A stretch of 36,246 bases of DNA from Lachnospiraceae bacterium UBA7076 (GCA_002493625.1 DKZK01000013.1:1-36246), one strand, 5' to 3'. Shown: positions 15,445-24,590, numbered from the stretch's first letter. Notes: generated by a model from the sequence alone, not told the origin. Translations and numbers: made by a program.

Positions 15445-16863
15445 ATGTATAATCCGAAATCCTTAAAGGCTGAGGAGTTTATTAATGATTTGGAGATAAG
15501 GGAAACCCTGGCATACGCGGATGAAAACAAGGACAATTCAGAGCTTATCGACAGCATTCTGGAAAAGGCAAAAGAAAGAAAAGGACTTTCCCACAGGGAG
15601 GCTTCGGTGCTCCTTGCATGTGATAATGAGGACAAGATTAAGGAAATGTATAATCTTGCCGAGCAGATAAAAAAGGACTTTTATGGAAACAGAATCGTCA
15701 TGTTTGCGCCTCTTTATCTGTCCAACTACTGCATAAACGGCTGCAAATACTGTCCGTATCACATTTCCAATAAGCATATTGCAAGAAAAAAGCTCACACA
15801 GGAGGATATCAGGCGAGAGGTTATTGCGCTTCAGGATATGGGGCACAAACGGCTTGCCATTGAGGCGGGGGAGGACCCCCGGAACAATCCGATTGAATAT
15901 ATTCTGGAATGTATAAAAACCATTTACAGCATAAAGCATAAAAACGGCGCCATAAGGCGTGTAAATGTAAATATTGCCGCCACAACCGTGGAGGAGTACC
16001 GCATGCTTGCCGAGGCGGGCATAGGTACATACATACTTTTTCAGGAAACCTATAACAGGGAAAGCTATGAGCAGCTTCATCCTTACGGACCAAAGAGCAA
16101 CTATGCATACCACACGGAGGCAATGGACAGGGCTATGGAGGGCGGCATCGATGACGTGGGGCTTGGCGTGCTGTTCGGGCTTGAGCTTTACAGATATGAA
16201 TTTGCAGGACTTCTCATGCATGCGGAGCATCTGGAGGCAGTACACGGTGTGGGGCCTCACACAATAAGCGTTCCGAGAGTAAAGCATGCAGACGATATAG
16301 ACCCTGATGCATTTGATAACGGCATAGATGACGATACATTTGCAAAGCTGTGCGCCCTTATCAGAATAAGCGTGCCGTATACAGGTATGATTATATCCAC
16401 AAGGGAGAGCAAGCAGGTAAGGGAAAAGGTTATCCGCCTTGGAGTATCACAGATAAGCGGAGCCTCAAGAACCAGTGTCGGCGGTTACTGTGAGCCGGAG
16501 CCTGAGGATGAAAATTCCGAGCAGTTTGACGTCAGCGATAAGCGTACCCTTGACGAGGTTGTGAAATGGCTTATGGAGATGGGCTATATTCCGAGCTTCT
16601 GCACAGCCTGCTACAGGGAGGGAAGAACAGGCGACAGATTTATGTCCCTCTGCAAATCGGGGCAGATACAAAACTGCTGCCATCCAAACGCCCTTATGAC
16701 ATTAAAGGAATTTCTTGTTGACTACGCCTCTGAGGATACAAGGCGTATCGGAGAGGCTCTCATAGAGGTGGAGCTTAACAATATACCAAAGGAAAAGGTA
16801 AGGGAGATATGTAAGGAAAATCTCATCAAAATAGAGCAGGGTATCAGGGATTTCCGGTTTTAA
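15445..16863 (+). CDS. hydG: [FeFe]-hydrogenase maturase HydG
   Basis: HydG is a radical SAM enzyme that cleaves tyrosine to make the CO and CN ligands of the hydrogenase H-cluster. The 472-aa length is typical. The radical SAM cluster motif is C96-x3-C100-x2-C103 (NYCINGCKYCPYH). The C-terminal auxiliary cluster is supplied by C386, C389 and the Cys near 407 (FCTACYREGRTGDRFMSLC). It sits between pyk and hydF with no internal terminator. HydE and the hydrogenase itself are not in the window. Start ATG 15445 follows GAAGGAAGTG. Confidence 0.95.
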   Translation: MYNPKSLKAEEFINDLEIRETLAYADENKDNSELIDSILEKAKERKGLSHREASVLLACDNEDKIKEMYNLAEQIKKDFYGNRIVMFAPLYLSNYCINGCKYCPYHISNKHIARKKLTQEDIRREVIALQDMGHKRLAIEAGEDPRNNPIEYILECIKTIYSIKHKNGAIRRVNVNIAATTVEEYRMLAEAGIGTYILFQETYNRESYEQLHPYGPKSNYAYHTEAMDRAMEGGIDDVGLGVLFGLELYRYEFAGLLMHAEHLEAVHGVGPHTISVPRVKHADDIDPDAFDNGIDDDTFAKLCALIRISVPYTGMIISTRESKQVREKVIRLGVSQISGASRTSVGGYCEPEPEDENSEQFDVSDKRTLDEVVKWLMEMGYIPSFCTACYREGRTGDRFMSLCKSGQIQNCCHPNALMTLKEFLVDYASEDTRRIGEALIEVELNNIPKEKVREICKENLIKIEQGIRDFRF

Positions 16864-16892
16864 AGATGATATTTTAAAAGGAGGGCATGGCT

Positions 16893-18077
16893 ATGAATGG
16901 GACACCTTCGGCAAACAGACTTCATATCGGTTTTTTTGGCAGAAGAAATGCAGGTAAGTCATCTGTTGTGAACGCCATCACGGGACAGGAGCTTTCAGTG
17001 GTTTCTGATGTGAGCGGCACCACAACCGACCCTGTCACAAAGGCAATGGAGCTTCTTCCCATTGGACCTGTTCTCATTATTGACACTCCGGGCTTTGATG
17101 ACGAGGGCAGCCTTGGAGAGCTTCGGGTGAAAAAGACGAAGCAGATACTGAACAAGACGGATGTGGCTATACTGGTTGTTGACTCCACGGAGAAAATGAG
17201 CGAAACCGACCATGAGCTTGTACGGATATTTAAGTCAAAGGATATAAACTACCTTGTTGTGTACAATAAGTGCGATCTTCTGTCGGTAAAGGATATGCGG
17301 AGCCTTATGGCAGAGGAAAATGCAGTGCTTGTCAGCGCCAAGGATAAGAAAAACATAGACCAGCTAAAGGAAAAGATAATACTTACTGCCGGAAATACGG
17401 CGGAAAAGCCGCTTGTGTCAGATCTTGTGCACAGGGGAGATATGATTGTTCTTGTAGTTCCCATAGATTCCGCAGCTCCAAAGGGAAGGCTTATACTTCC
17501 ACAGCAGCAGGTAATACGCGATTTGCTTGACGCAGGAGCCATACCCATAGTTGTAAAGGAAGACGGCGTTACGGACGCCATAAGTAAATTAAATGTAAAA
17601 CCCCGCATGGTAATAACCGACAGTCAGGTATTTCGGGAGGTAAATAGTCAGGTGGACGAAGACATTGACCTTACATCCTTTTCAATCCTTATGGCAAGGC
17701 ACAAGGGATTTCTTGAAACTGCCGTAAGCGGCATAAAAGCAATCGATACGCTGAATGACGGTGATAAGGTGCTTATATGTGAGGGCTGTACACACCACAG
17801 GCAGTGCGAGGATATCGGAACGGTAAAAATTCCTGCATGGCTTGGCAGGTATACGGGAAAGCAGCTTGATTTTTCGTACACCTCAGGGGGTGATTTTCCG
17901 GATGATTTAAGCATTTACAGACTTATTATACATTGCGGCGGATGCATGCTGAATGAACGTGAGGTGCTTTACCGCATGAAATGTGCTATAGACGCAGGCG
18001 TTCCCTTTACAAATTACGGAACGGCAATCGCATATATGAACGGTATACTGGAGCGGTCAATAAAGCCGGTTATGTAA
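16893..18077 (+). CDS. hydF: [FeFe]-hydrogenase maturation GTPase HydF
   Basis: HydF is the scaffold GTPase that assembles and delivers the H-cluster precursor. The protein has about 394 aa. The N-terminal G domain has the P-loop GRRNAGKSS, the DTPGFDD switch and NKCD. The C-terminal cluster domain has CTHH and, about 50 residues later, HCGGC, which matches the CxH...HCxxC ligands of HydF. ATG 16893 is preferred over ATG 16887 because AAAGGAGG is only 2 nt from the latter. It follows hydG by 29 nt and is followed by a strong terminator. Confidence 0.95.
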   Translation: MNGTPSANRLHIGFFGRRNAGKSSVVNAITGQELSVVSDVSGTTTDPVTKAMELLPIGPVLIIDTPGFDDEGSLGELRVKKTKQILNKTDVAILVVDSTEKMSETDHELVRIFKSKDINYLVVYNKCDLLSVKDMRSLMAEENAVLVSAKDKKNIDQLKEKIILTAGNTAEKPLVSDLVHRGDMIVLVVPIDSAAPKGRLILPQQQVIRDLLDAGAIPIVVKEDGVTDAISKLNVKPRMVITDSQVFREVNSQVDEDIDLTSFSILMARHKGFLETAVSGIKAIDTLNDGDKVLICEGCTHHRQCEDIGTVKIPAWLGRYTGKQLDFSYTSGGDFPDDLSIYRLIIHCGGCMLNEREVLYRMKCAIDAGVPFTNYGTAIAYMNGILERSIKPVM

Positions 18078-18103
18078 TGATGTATATCCCGGCATGCGAC
18101 TGT

Positions 18104-18145
18104 AACAGGAGCCTTCGCCTTCGTGCGGCAGCTCCTGTTTTTGTT
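18104..18145 (+). terminator. Terminator of the pyk-hydG-hydF operon
   Basis: AACAGGAGC (18104-18112) pairs perfectly with GCTCCTGTT (18131-18139), with GC-rich additional pairing in the loop and a T-rich tail (TTTTTGTTT). Confidence 0.85.
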
Positions 18146-18257
18146 TACGGTAAGATGTGTCAGGCGTAAAAGGCGTTTTGTTTTTTGCAAATACAGACGC
18201 AAATTCTGACAATGTCGGATAGATTTGAAAATAATGTAACAATTACTCTTGGATATA

Positions 18258-18266
18258 TGGTATAAT
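18258..18266 (+). promoter_or_regulatory. Extended -10 promoter candidate for the EAL gene
   Basis: TG-G-TATAAT (18258-18266) is a consensus extended -10 element. The -35 region has no clear match. It lies 85 nt upstream of the GTG start at 18351. Confidence 0.4.
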
Positions 18267-18350
18267 AAAAAAGGTTTGTAAAGAACCATTCTTTATATTG
18301 CAAAAACCACGGTGTGAAGCTGATATATTCAGTGAAAGGAGCAGGATTTC

Positions 18351-21300
18351 GTGGCACGTAAGAAAATAGCGTTATTAGTTGGACAGCCTGATGAAAATTA
18401 TCAGGAATTATTCATAAAGGGTTTTCTTAAACAGGCATACGCATGTGATTTTGACGTATGCATTTTTGCAATGTATCAGAAGTATCAGGAAACGAAATCA
18501 AGGGAACGGGGCGAGGCAAATATTTTTTCACTGCCGGACTATGATTTGTTTGACGGAATCGTAATTCTGGCTGACACAATACAAACTCCGGGCGCGCTTA
18601 AAAAGCTGGAGACAGAGCTGAATGAAAAATATAACAAGCCGGTTATCTGCATTGACAAGGAAAGCGAAAGCTTTAAAACGATAATCACAGATCATTATAC
18701 TCCTGTAAAACAGATAATTTCACACTTGATTGAGGTGCATGGTTTTACTGATATTGCATTTCTTACGGGTAAAAAGACACATCCCCATTCTGCCCAGCGC
18801 CTTAAGGGATTTTTGGATTGTATGGCGGAGCATAACCTTGCGGTTTTGGAAAACAGGATTTTCTATGGGGATTTCTGGTACAACAGTGGCGTGGGAGTTG
18901 CGGAGCAATTGTTAAGAAACAGGGACAACCTACCGCAGGCAGTTGCCTGCGCAAATGATTATATGGCTATCGGTCTTGCAGGAGAGCTTGTCAAGGCAGG
19001 AATACGTGTTCCTGAGGATATTGCAGTTACGGGATATGATGTTCTCCCTGAGGGACGCACAAGTCCTGAGCCTGTCACATCAGCACCAATACCAGCGGAA
19101 AAGTGCGGAGCGTATGTGGTGAAATGTCTTGATGCGGAATTCATGGGTAAGAAAATACCGGAATTTAATGCAAGCGTGGAGCTTTTTATCGGCAGCAGCT
19201 GCGGCTGTAATGTCAGGAAGAAAAAAGTAAGCGTTTTAAGAGAAAAATGGGAAGTGGAAAAAACGCAGGAAGGCTTCGATTCCGTTGCAAATCATATGGC
19301 AGACGATCTTATGCTGCAAAATGATGCAGACGGACTTATAAATACAATATTTTCATACGTATATCAGATAAGACCCTTTGACAGCTTTCATCTGTGTCTC
19401 AACACAGACTGGATGGAAGAAAATAAAATTATGGGAGCCTACACGGGAAACATGATACATGCCCTTTCATGCGGTGAAGCAAGGTCAGGCTTGAATAGGG
19501 TTGATACTACGCTCTCATCTGACAAAACGGAGCTTATAAAATCTTTCTTTGAGGAGAATGAGTATCCTTCCGCTTATATATTTACCCCGTTGTTTTTTGA
19601 TGAGCATTGCTTTGGTTTTGCCGCAGTCAGCTATGGAAAAGACCTGCGGTGTTATGACTCAATATACAGAAAATGGATGGATACCGTAATGCGTGGCTTA
19701 GAGGTATACAGACGTGTAAATATACTTAAAATGGCAAACTCGCTTCTTGCAGTACAACAGGTTCGTGATACACTTACAGGTTTTTATAATTACATGGGAT
19801 TTTTTGAAAATGCAGTAGACGTACTTGAGGAGCTTCCGGGTGGGTGCGGGTTTGCAGACATAGTTGCAATTGATGTTTCCGGCGCTCAGGAAATAAATGG
19901 AAAAAGCGGTATAAAGGGCAGCAATCAGATAATTGTTGATTTTTCACATATGCTTGCCGGCGCGGTTGTAAACGGATATCTGTGCCACCTTGGGAACGGT
20001 GAGTTTCTCACTGCGATTATTTCCTCTGAGCAAAAGGAAAACATCATGAATGAGCTTAAGAATAAAATGCAGGAAAAGCTTGAATTATATAATATGGAAT
20101 TCGGGCTTGTAGGCGGACTTTACGTTTATTCGGGCAGAGCGTGCGGAATGGCGGAAAATGCGGATGACCTTGAGGATTTGATAAATGATGCCGTGAGCAA
20201 TAAAAACGGAAACAAATCAAAGGCGCAGCGCCTGAGTCAGAGCAGGATGACAAAGGAGGAACAGAAGGAGGCAGACATTGTCGGCAATATTCTTGACGGC
20301 AATAAATTTTCATATCATTTCCAGCCGATTGTCTATGCTGATACAGGGGATATTTTTGCCTATGAGGCGCTTATGCGCACAGATATAGAACCAAAGATTT
20401 CACCCTTGCAGGTGCTTAAATATGCCGAATATATGGGACGGCTTTATGATGTGGAAAAGGCAACCTTTACAAATGTGCTTACCTTTATTGAACAGAATCA
20501 GGAAAAATTTAAGGATAAAAAAGTATTTATAAACAGTATTCCCGGCAACCGCCTTAATGAGAAGGATATTGCTCTTGTGGAGCCGATACTTAAAAAATAT
20601 AACGAAAAAATAGTTGTGGAGCTTACGGAGCAGGCGGAGCTTGACGATGATGAGCTTGCATCCGTTAAGGAACAGTATGAAAGAATCGGGTTAGAAATTG
20701 CAGTAGACGACTATGGAACGGGCTATTCCAATATTACGAACCTTCTTCGGTATATGCCTAACTATGTAAAAATTGACAGAATGCTCCTGTCGGGCATACA
20801 GCTCAGTCCGCAAAAACAGCACTTTGTCAAGGAGATTATTGAGTTTGCACATGATAACAATTTTAAAGCTCTTGCAGAGGGTGTTGAGACAAAGGAAGAA
20901 TTAAAAACGGTTATTTCTCTGGGAGCGGATTTGATACAGGGCTTTTATACTGCCCGACCATCGGCAGAAATTGTATCCGGAATTGACACATGGATACAAA
21001 ACGAGATTATTCAATATGGACAGTCTGCCCTTGAGCAAAGCGGACTTAAAAATTACGAGGCAGGTCCTGAAAGCAGTATTTCGCTTGTAAAGCTTGTTAC
21101 GGGACACTATTCAACAATAAAATTTTCAAGGGATATGGCTCACAGGGATATTGTAATTGTGGGACTTCCCGGCTTTTCCTCCAACATGGACATAGATATA
21201 GGAGATTATTATGTGGGAAGAATAGAACTGCAGGATGCAAGTCTGTGTAAGCATAAGAATCAGCCGGCTATAAGGATTGGAGAGCATTGTGATGTGACGA

Positions 21301-22115
21301 TTGTCCTTACAGGTGATAATATTTTAGAGCAGGGTGGAATTTTGGTGCCGGAGACTTCAAAGCTTACGATTCAGGGAGATGGAAACCTGACAATTAAGCA
21401 AATGGCGATTGACGGTTATGGCATTGGCAATGACAAGGACGGAAAACATGGTGATTTGTATTTTGAGCATGACGGAGCCATCGAAATCAGCGGAAATGTA
21501 ATGCACGGCGCAGCCATAGGCTCAGGAATGGGTGGAAACATATATATAAACAGAGGAAAATATGTAATACATTTATCGGGTGAGGAAGGTGTAGGAATCG
21601 GTGCGCTTTATGCGGATGTTAATCTTATGGTACAAAAGTGCAGCGTTGAGCTTGACCTTATAAACTCGACAGCGGTGGGAATCGGCTCCTTATATGGAAA
21701 CGCTACAATAAGCATTGCCTATGTAGGGCTTGACGGTTATTTTGGCTCCAACAAATGTGTCTGCATTGGCAGTCTGGACGGAAAGTATTGTATATTTGAT
21801 GAGATACAGGCAACAATTACGTTAAATGCGCGTTCAGATATTATGTGTGGAGTAGGCTGCCTGAACGGAGATGTAAATATAAATATTAACAATGCAGCAA
21901 TAATAATTGAGGTACAGGGAAAGGAAGCCATTGCAATAGGTAACTACGGTAAGACGGCAAATATACAGACAAAAAATGCAGATTTGTCTGTCAAGGTTAA
22001 AAACAGTATCGGAATCGACGTGGGGGCAGAGATGGTTTATTCAATAAACGGACGGGGAAGATATTTCCTGAATGGAAAAGAGGTTGTAAGAGAGATTATT
22101 GAAGGAGATTTTTAA
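18351..22115 (+). CDS. Sugar-binding-protein-like sensor / degenerate GGDEF / EAL / beta-solenoid protein
   Basis: The protein has 1254 aa with no signal peptide or membrane helix, so it should be cytoplasmic. Residues 1-285 are a LacI/periplasmic-binding-like domain without a DNA-binding head (ends SSCGCN). A GAF-like stretch spans about 300-470. A GGDEF-type domain spans about 485-620, with GNGEF at 548-552 instead of GGDEF, so it is probably not a cyclase. The EAL domain spans about 645-890, with EAL at 672, FINSIPGN, VELTEQ, DDYGTG at 786, KID and AEGVET intact, so it is probably an active c-di-GMP phosphodiesterase. Residues about 905-1254 are a Gly-rich repetitive beta region (AIGSGMGGNIYINRG, VGIGALYADV, VGIGSLYGNA). 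The GTG start is 10 nt after AAAGGAG. The expected role is to link an intracellular ligand to c-di-GMP turnover. Confidence 0.88.
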   Translation: MARKKIALLVGQPDENYQELFIKGFLKQAYACDFDVCIFAMYQKYQETKSRERGEANIFSLPDYDLFDGIVILADTIQTPGALKKLETELNEKYNKPVICIDKESESFKTIITDHYTPVKQIISHLIEVHGFTDIAFLTGKKTHPHSAQRLKGFLDCMAEHNLAVLENRIFYGDFWYNSGVGVAEQLLRNRDNLPQAVACANDYMAIGLAGELVKAGIRVPEDIAVTGYDVLPEGRTSPEPVTSAPIPAEKCGAYVVKCLDAEFMGKKIPEFNASVELFIGSSCGCNVRKKKVSVLREKWEVEKTQEGFDSVANHMADDLMLQNDADGLINTIFSYVYQIRPFDSFHLCLNTDWMEENKIMGAYTGNMIHALSCGEARSGLNRVDTTLSSDKTELIKSFFEENEYPSAYIFTPLFFDEHCFGFAAVSYGKDLRCYDSIYRKWMDTVMRGLEVYRRVNILKMANSLLAVQQVRDTLTGFYNYMGFFENAVDVLEELPGGCGFADIVAIDVSGAQEINGKSGIKGSNQIIVDFSHMLAGAVVNGYLCHLGNGEFLTAIISSEQKENIMNELKNKMQEKLELYNMEFGLVGGLYVYSGRACGMAENADDLEDLINDAVSNKNGNKSKAQRLSQSRMTKEEQKEADIVGNILDGNKFSYHFQPIVYADTGDIFAYEALMRTDIEPKISPLQVLKYAEYMGRLYDVEKATFTNVLTFIEQNQEKFKDKKVFINSIPGNRLNEKDIALVEPILKKYNEKIVVELTEQAELDDDELASVKEQYERIGLEIAVDDYGTGYSNITNLLRYMPNYVKIDRMLLSGIQLSPQKQHFVKEIIEFAHDNNFKALAEGVETKEELKTVISLGADLIQGFYTARPSAEIVSGIDTWIQNEIIQYGQSALEQSGLKNYEAGPESSISLVKLVTGHYSTIKFSRDMAHRDIVIVGLPGFSSNMDIDIGDYYVGRIELQDASLCKHKNQPAIRIGEHCDVTIVLTGDNILEQGGILVPETSKLTIQGDGNLTIKQMAIDGYGIGNDKDGKHGDLYFEHDGAIEISGNVMHGAAIGSGMGGNIYINRGKYVIHLSGEEGVGIGALYADVNLMVQKCSVELDLINSTAVGIGSLYGNATISIAYVGLDGYFGSNKCVCIGSLDGKYCIFDEIQATITLNARSDIMCGVGCLNGDVNININNAAIIIEVQGKEAIAIGNYGKTANIQTKNADLSVKVKNSIGIDVGAEMVYSINGRGRYFLNGKEVVREIIEGDF

Positions 22116-22167
22116 CAACTCTCTGCCAAAAGCATATTTTAAATGGAATGATGTAGAGGTATAAGAA

Positions 22168-22956
22168 ATGTTAAAGCATACATTTGTGGTATGTGCGTAT
22201 AAGGAAAGCCGTTATCTGGAAAGCTGCGTAAGGTCACTTGTGAATCAGACGGTAAAATCAGATATTATAATGACAACATCCACGGAAAACGAACATATAA
22301 AAAAAATTGCAGAAAAGTACAACATTCCTTTATATATAAACAGAGGGGAAAAAGGGATTGCGGGCGACTGGAATTTTGCATACTCCAAGGCTGAAACGGA
22401 ATATGTGACGATTGCCCATCAGGATGACGTGTACTCGCCCGTTTACGCGGAGACTATGATAAGTATGCTTGATAAGGCAGAAAATCCGTCCATCGGCTTT
22501 ACGGGATATTTTGAGATAAGAAATGGAAAGCGTGTTGTGAAAAACGCCAATCTTATCATAAAAAGGATGATGCTTCTTCCGTTAAACATAAAGGGTGGTG
22601 GAAAAAGTAAAATTTTCCGAAGAATGTCCATAGCCTTCGGCAATTCAATCTGCTGTCCCTCTGTAACCTATGTAAAGAAAAATCTGCCGTCTGCTCCTTT
22701 CGATGCAGGGCTGAAAAGTAATTTGGACTGGCAGCTTTGGGAGAGGCTGTCTAAAAAGAAGCATTCTGAATTTACTTACTGCTCCAGGCTTCTTATGGGA
22801 CACAGAATACATGAGGAGTCGGAAACAAGCACAGTGATAAACGACAATAAAAGGTCGGATGAGGACTACAAAATATTTCGCATGTTCTGGCCGGCGCCAA
22901 TTGCAAAGGCTATAACAAAGGTATATGCCAAAAGTGAAAAAGCCAATAAGCTGTAG
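22168..22956 (+). CDS. Glycosyltransferase family 2 protein
   Basis: This 262-aa GT-A fold protein has the start FVVCAYKESRYLESCVRSL, the nucleotide-sugar region NRGEKGIAGDWNFA and the metal-binding HQDDVYSP motif (the DxD equivalent), followed by a Trp-rich LDWQLWERL acceptor region. It has no membrane helix, so it would act at the inner face of the membrane in synthesis of a surface polysaccharide or glycolipid. It starts 52 nt after the EAL gene in the same orientation and converges on a minus-strand pair for DUF2304 and a second transferase. The sugar is unknown. Confidence 0.85.
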   Translation: MLKHTFVVCAYKESRYLESCVRSLVNQTVKSDIIMTTSTENEHIKKIAEKYNIPLYINRGEKGIAGDWNFAYSKAETEYVTIAHQDDVYSPVYAETMISMLDKAENPSIGFTGYFEIRNGKRVVKNANLIIKRMMLLPLNIKGGGKSKIFRRMSIAFGNSICCPSVTYVKKNLPSAPFDAGLKSNLDWQLWERLSKKKHSEFTYCSRLLMGHRIHEESETSTVINDNKRSDEDYKIFRMFWPAPIAKAITKVYAKSEKANKL

Positions 22957-22986
22957 TATGGCTACCGCACCATATTACAGCTTATT
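22945..22986. terminator. Bidirectional terminator overlapping two convergent gene ends
   Basis: AATAAGCTGTAGTATGG (22945-22961) pairs with CCATATTACAGCTTATT (22970-22986), a 17-bp stem with one G-T pair and an 8-nt loop. The arms contain the last codons and stops of both convergent genes. Confidence 0.75.
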
Positions 22987-23323
22987 GATTTTTATTTTCG
23001 TTATCCTTGATGGCAATATTTTGCACAAGCTGCTTTAAGCGCTCCTCCAAATCGGAAACCTTGCGTGACATCGTAAACAATTTAATGATAAGCAAAAATA
23101 TAATCACAAGATAAATAAGGTTTACTGTGGATACAAAGCCGATTTTAAAGGCAATCCATGCAGGTATCTGAGGGAACAGACTCATAATAAGCAGTATGAG
23201 GGAAAAAACAATCCAAAAAATTGCTTCGTCCATTTTAAGCTTTGACTGCCTTATTTTTCTTCGTATATATATAAATGTGCCGAAACATGCGACAATAAGC
23301 ATTATTCTGAGTGTAAGTGACAT
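22982..23323 (-). CDS. DUF2304 membrane protein
   Basis: The 113-aa protein has three hydrophobic helices (LRIMLIVACFGTFIYI, FWIVFSLILLIMSLF, VNLIYLVIIFLLIIKLF) and a charged coiled C-terminal tail (MSRKVSDLEERLKQLVQN). This is the pattern of DUF2304 proteins, which regularly sit beside dolichol-phosphate-mannose-synthase-like transferases. Its start is 5 nt after the stop of the transferase gene upstream on the minus strand, so they form an operon. It probably anchors or assists that enzyme at the membrane; no catalytic residues are visible. Confidence 0.8.
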   Translation of the reverse strand: MSLTLRIMLIVACFGTFIYIRRKIRQSKLKMDEAIFWIVFSLILLIMSLFPQIPAWIAFKIGFVSTVNLIYLVIIFLLIIKLFTMSRKVSDLEERLKQLVQNIAIKDNENKNQ

Positions 23324-23328
23324 TTAAT

Positions 23329-24009
23329 CTACCTCCCGCGCATAATCTGTAAAACAAGAATGGAACAGCACATTTTCCACATATATTTTATGGAGCCGGA
23401 AAAATTAAGGTAGCTTTCACCGGCCTGACGCTCCTTCATTTCTACCTGAAACTCTTTTACGGATGCCTTACATTTTAAAAAGTAGGAAATTGTGTCAGGC
23501 TCAGGACCGAGATTGATGTCAGAAGCCATTTTTGCTATTATTTTTTTATTGTATAAGCGCATCCCTGATGTGGGGTCTGCAATTTTTTTGTGGGTGAACA
23601 GCCAGATAAGACCTGACAGCAGGCGGCTTCCAAGCATCCTTGCCGAAAAGGGCTTTTTTTGCTCCACAAAGCGGGAGCCGATTACAATATCTGCGCCTGC
23701 TTCCTCTGCAAAGGAAACCATACCGTCGATAAACTGAGGCTGGTGCTGACCGTCGCCGTCAAATTGCAGGGCGTAAGAATAATCGTTTTGCAGTGCATAT
23801 TTAAGACCGGTCTGAAATGCACCTATAAGTCCGAGATTAACGGGTAAATCTATAAAATTATAATGATTCTGCCTGCATATGTTTGCCGTATCATCCGTGG
23901 AGCCGTCATTTATTATTACATAGTCGCGCCCCTCAATGCTTTTTACAACCTTTTCAATATTTTCAGCCTCGTTGTAGGCAGGTATTATGATAAGGACTTT
24001 TTTATCCAT
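23329..24009 (-). CDS. Dolichol-phosphate-mannose-synthase-like glycosyltransferase (GT2)
   Basis: The protein has 226 aa. The N-terminus VLIIIPAYNEAENIEKVVKS, then INDGSTDDT, LGLIGAFQTGLKYAL and QFDGDGQHQP (the DxD motif), then IGSRF and DPTSGMRLY, are typical of DPM1/DesK-like GT2 enzymes that transfer a sugar to a polyprenyl phosphate. It lacks C-terminal membrane helices, and the co-transcribed DUF2304 protein probably supplies the membrane contact. The ATG follows AAAGGTAATC. A likely -10 (TATAAT) for this transcript is near 24085 on the minus strand. Confidence 0.87.
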   Translation of the reverse strand: MDKKVLIIIPAYNEAENIEKVVKSIEGRDYVIINDGSTDDTANICRQNHYNFIDLPVNLGLIGAFQTGLKYALQNDYSYALQFDGDGQHQPQFIDGMVSFAEEAGADIVIGSRFVEQKKPFSARMLGSRLLSGLIWLFTHKKIADPTSGMRLYNKKIIAKMASDINLGPEPDTISYFLKCKASVKEFQVEMKERQAGESYLNFSGSIKYMWKMCCSILVLQIMRGR

Positions 24010-24367
24010 TGCAAAGATTACCTTTCAAAAGTAAAAAATCATTTCGATAACATGAAAAACACAGTGATAAAGCCGTGCTGCTCAAATTATACATCATTAT
24101 TCTTAGAAAATAAAGGATTTTTAATACCTGATGCAGTGTTGTTTCTATAATTGCAAATATATAAGGAAAGCCAAAGACCTTGCTGCAAGCAGTCACCCGA
24201 CTTATTGCTCGCGGGAATAAAAATGATTTTTTTAACAAAAAACAATGCGAAAACGTATAAAAGCATATAAAACAAAAAAATACTTGCCATATCGACAAAA
24301 ATGAATTACAATGGCATAGTATTGATAAGAATTATCAAAAAGGTTTAATTATAAAGGAGGATGTGTC
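24010..24367. other. Divergent intergenic region between the transferase and ferredoxin genes
   Basis: I see no supported gene. The minus-strand frames of 67-98 codons here overlap promoter-like DNA, have poor codon quality and lack ribosome sites. A GC-rich island (about 24166-24212, containing CTTGCTGCAAG and CCCGAC...GCGGG) stands out from the AT-rich surroundings and could be a structured leader or small RNA. The plus-strand ferredoxin promoter is at 24284-24312. Confidence 0.4.
24284..24312 (+). promoter_or_regulatory. Ferredoxin promoter
   Basis: TTGCCA (24284-24289), a 17-nt spacer and TACAAT (24307-24312), located 55 nt before the ferredoxin start, with no other gene in between. Confidence 0.6.
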
Positions 24368-24538
24368 ATGGCATACGTTATTGGAGATGGATGCGTTATG
24401 TGCGGGGCGTGTGCAGGAGCCTGCCCGGTAGGCGCAATCAGCGAAGGTGATGGAAAGTACGAGATTGATGCGGACACCTGCATTTCATGCGGAGCATGTG
24501 CCGGTACTTGCCCTACAGGAGTTATATCAGAGGGTTAA
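24368..24538 (+). CDS. Clostridial 2[4Fe-4S] ferredoxin
   Basis: The protein has 56 aa: MAYVIGDGCVMCGACAGACP, a short turn, then DTCISCGACAGTCPTGVISEG. Two complete Cys-x2-Cys-x2-Cys-x3-Cys-Pro motifs bind two low-potential 4Fe-4S clusters, the classic clostridial ferredoxin. It would carry electrons between the 2-oxoacid oxidoreductase at 1.3-4.8 kb and hydrogenase or other ferredoxin enzymes. ATG 24368 has AAGGAGGATG upstream. It is monocistronic, with its own promoter (24284) and a strong terminator (24556). Confidence 0.97.
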   Translation: MAYVIGDGCVMCGACAGACPVGAISEGDGKYEIDADTCISCGACAGTCPTGVISEG

Positions 24539-24555
24539 TCATCCACACAAAAGAT

Positions 24556-24590
24556 GAAGGGAGTGCGGTCTTTCTGCACTCCCTTCTTGT
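24556..24590 (+). terminator. Ferredoxin gene terminator
   Basis: GAAGGGAGTGC (24556-24566) pairs perfectly with GCACTCCCTTC (24576-24586), followed by TTGTGT. The 11-bp GC-rich stem begins 17 nt after the stop. Confidence 0.85.

Noticed and set aside
15538..16287. 249-codon antisense frame inside hydG
   Set aside because: It lies fully opposite a well-supported gene, has no ribosome site and reads as a reverse shadow of GC-biased codons.
24002..24298. 98- and 67-codon minus-strand frames upstream of the transferase
   Set aside because: No ribosome sites, and they overlap the likely promoter of the transferase gene and a non-coding-looking island.
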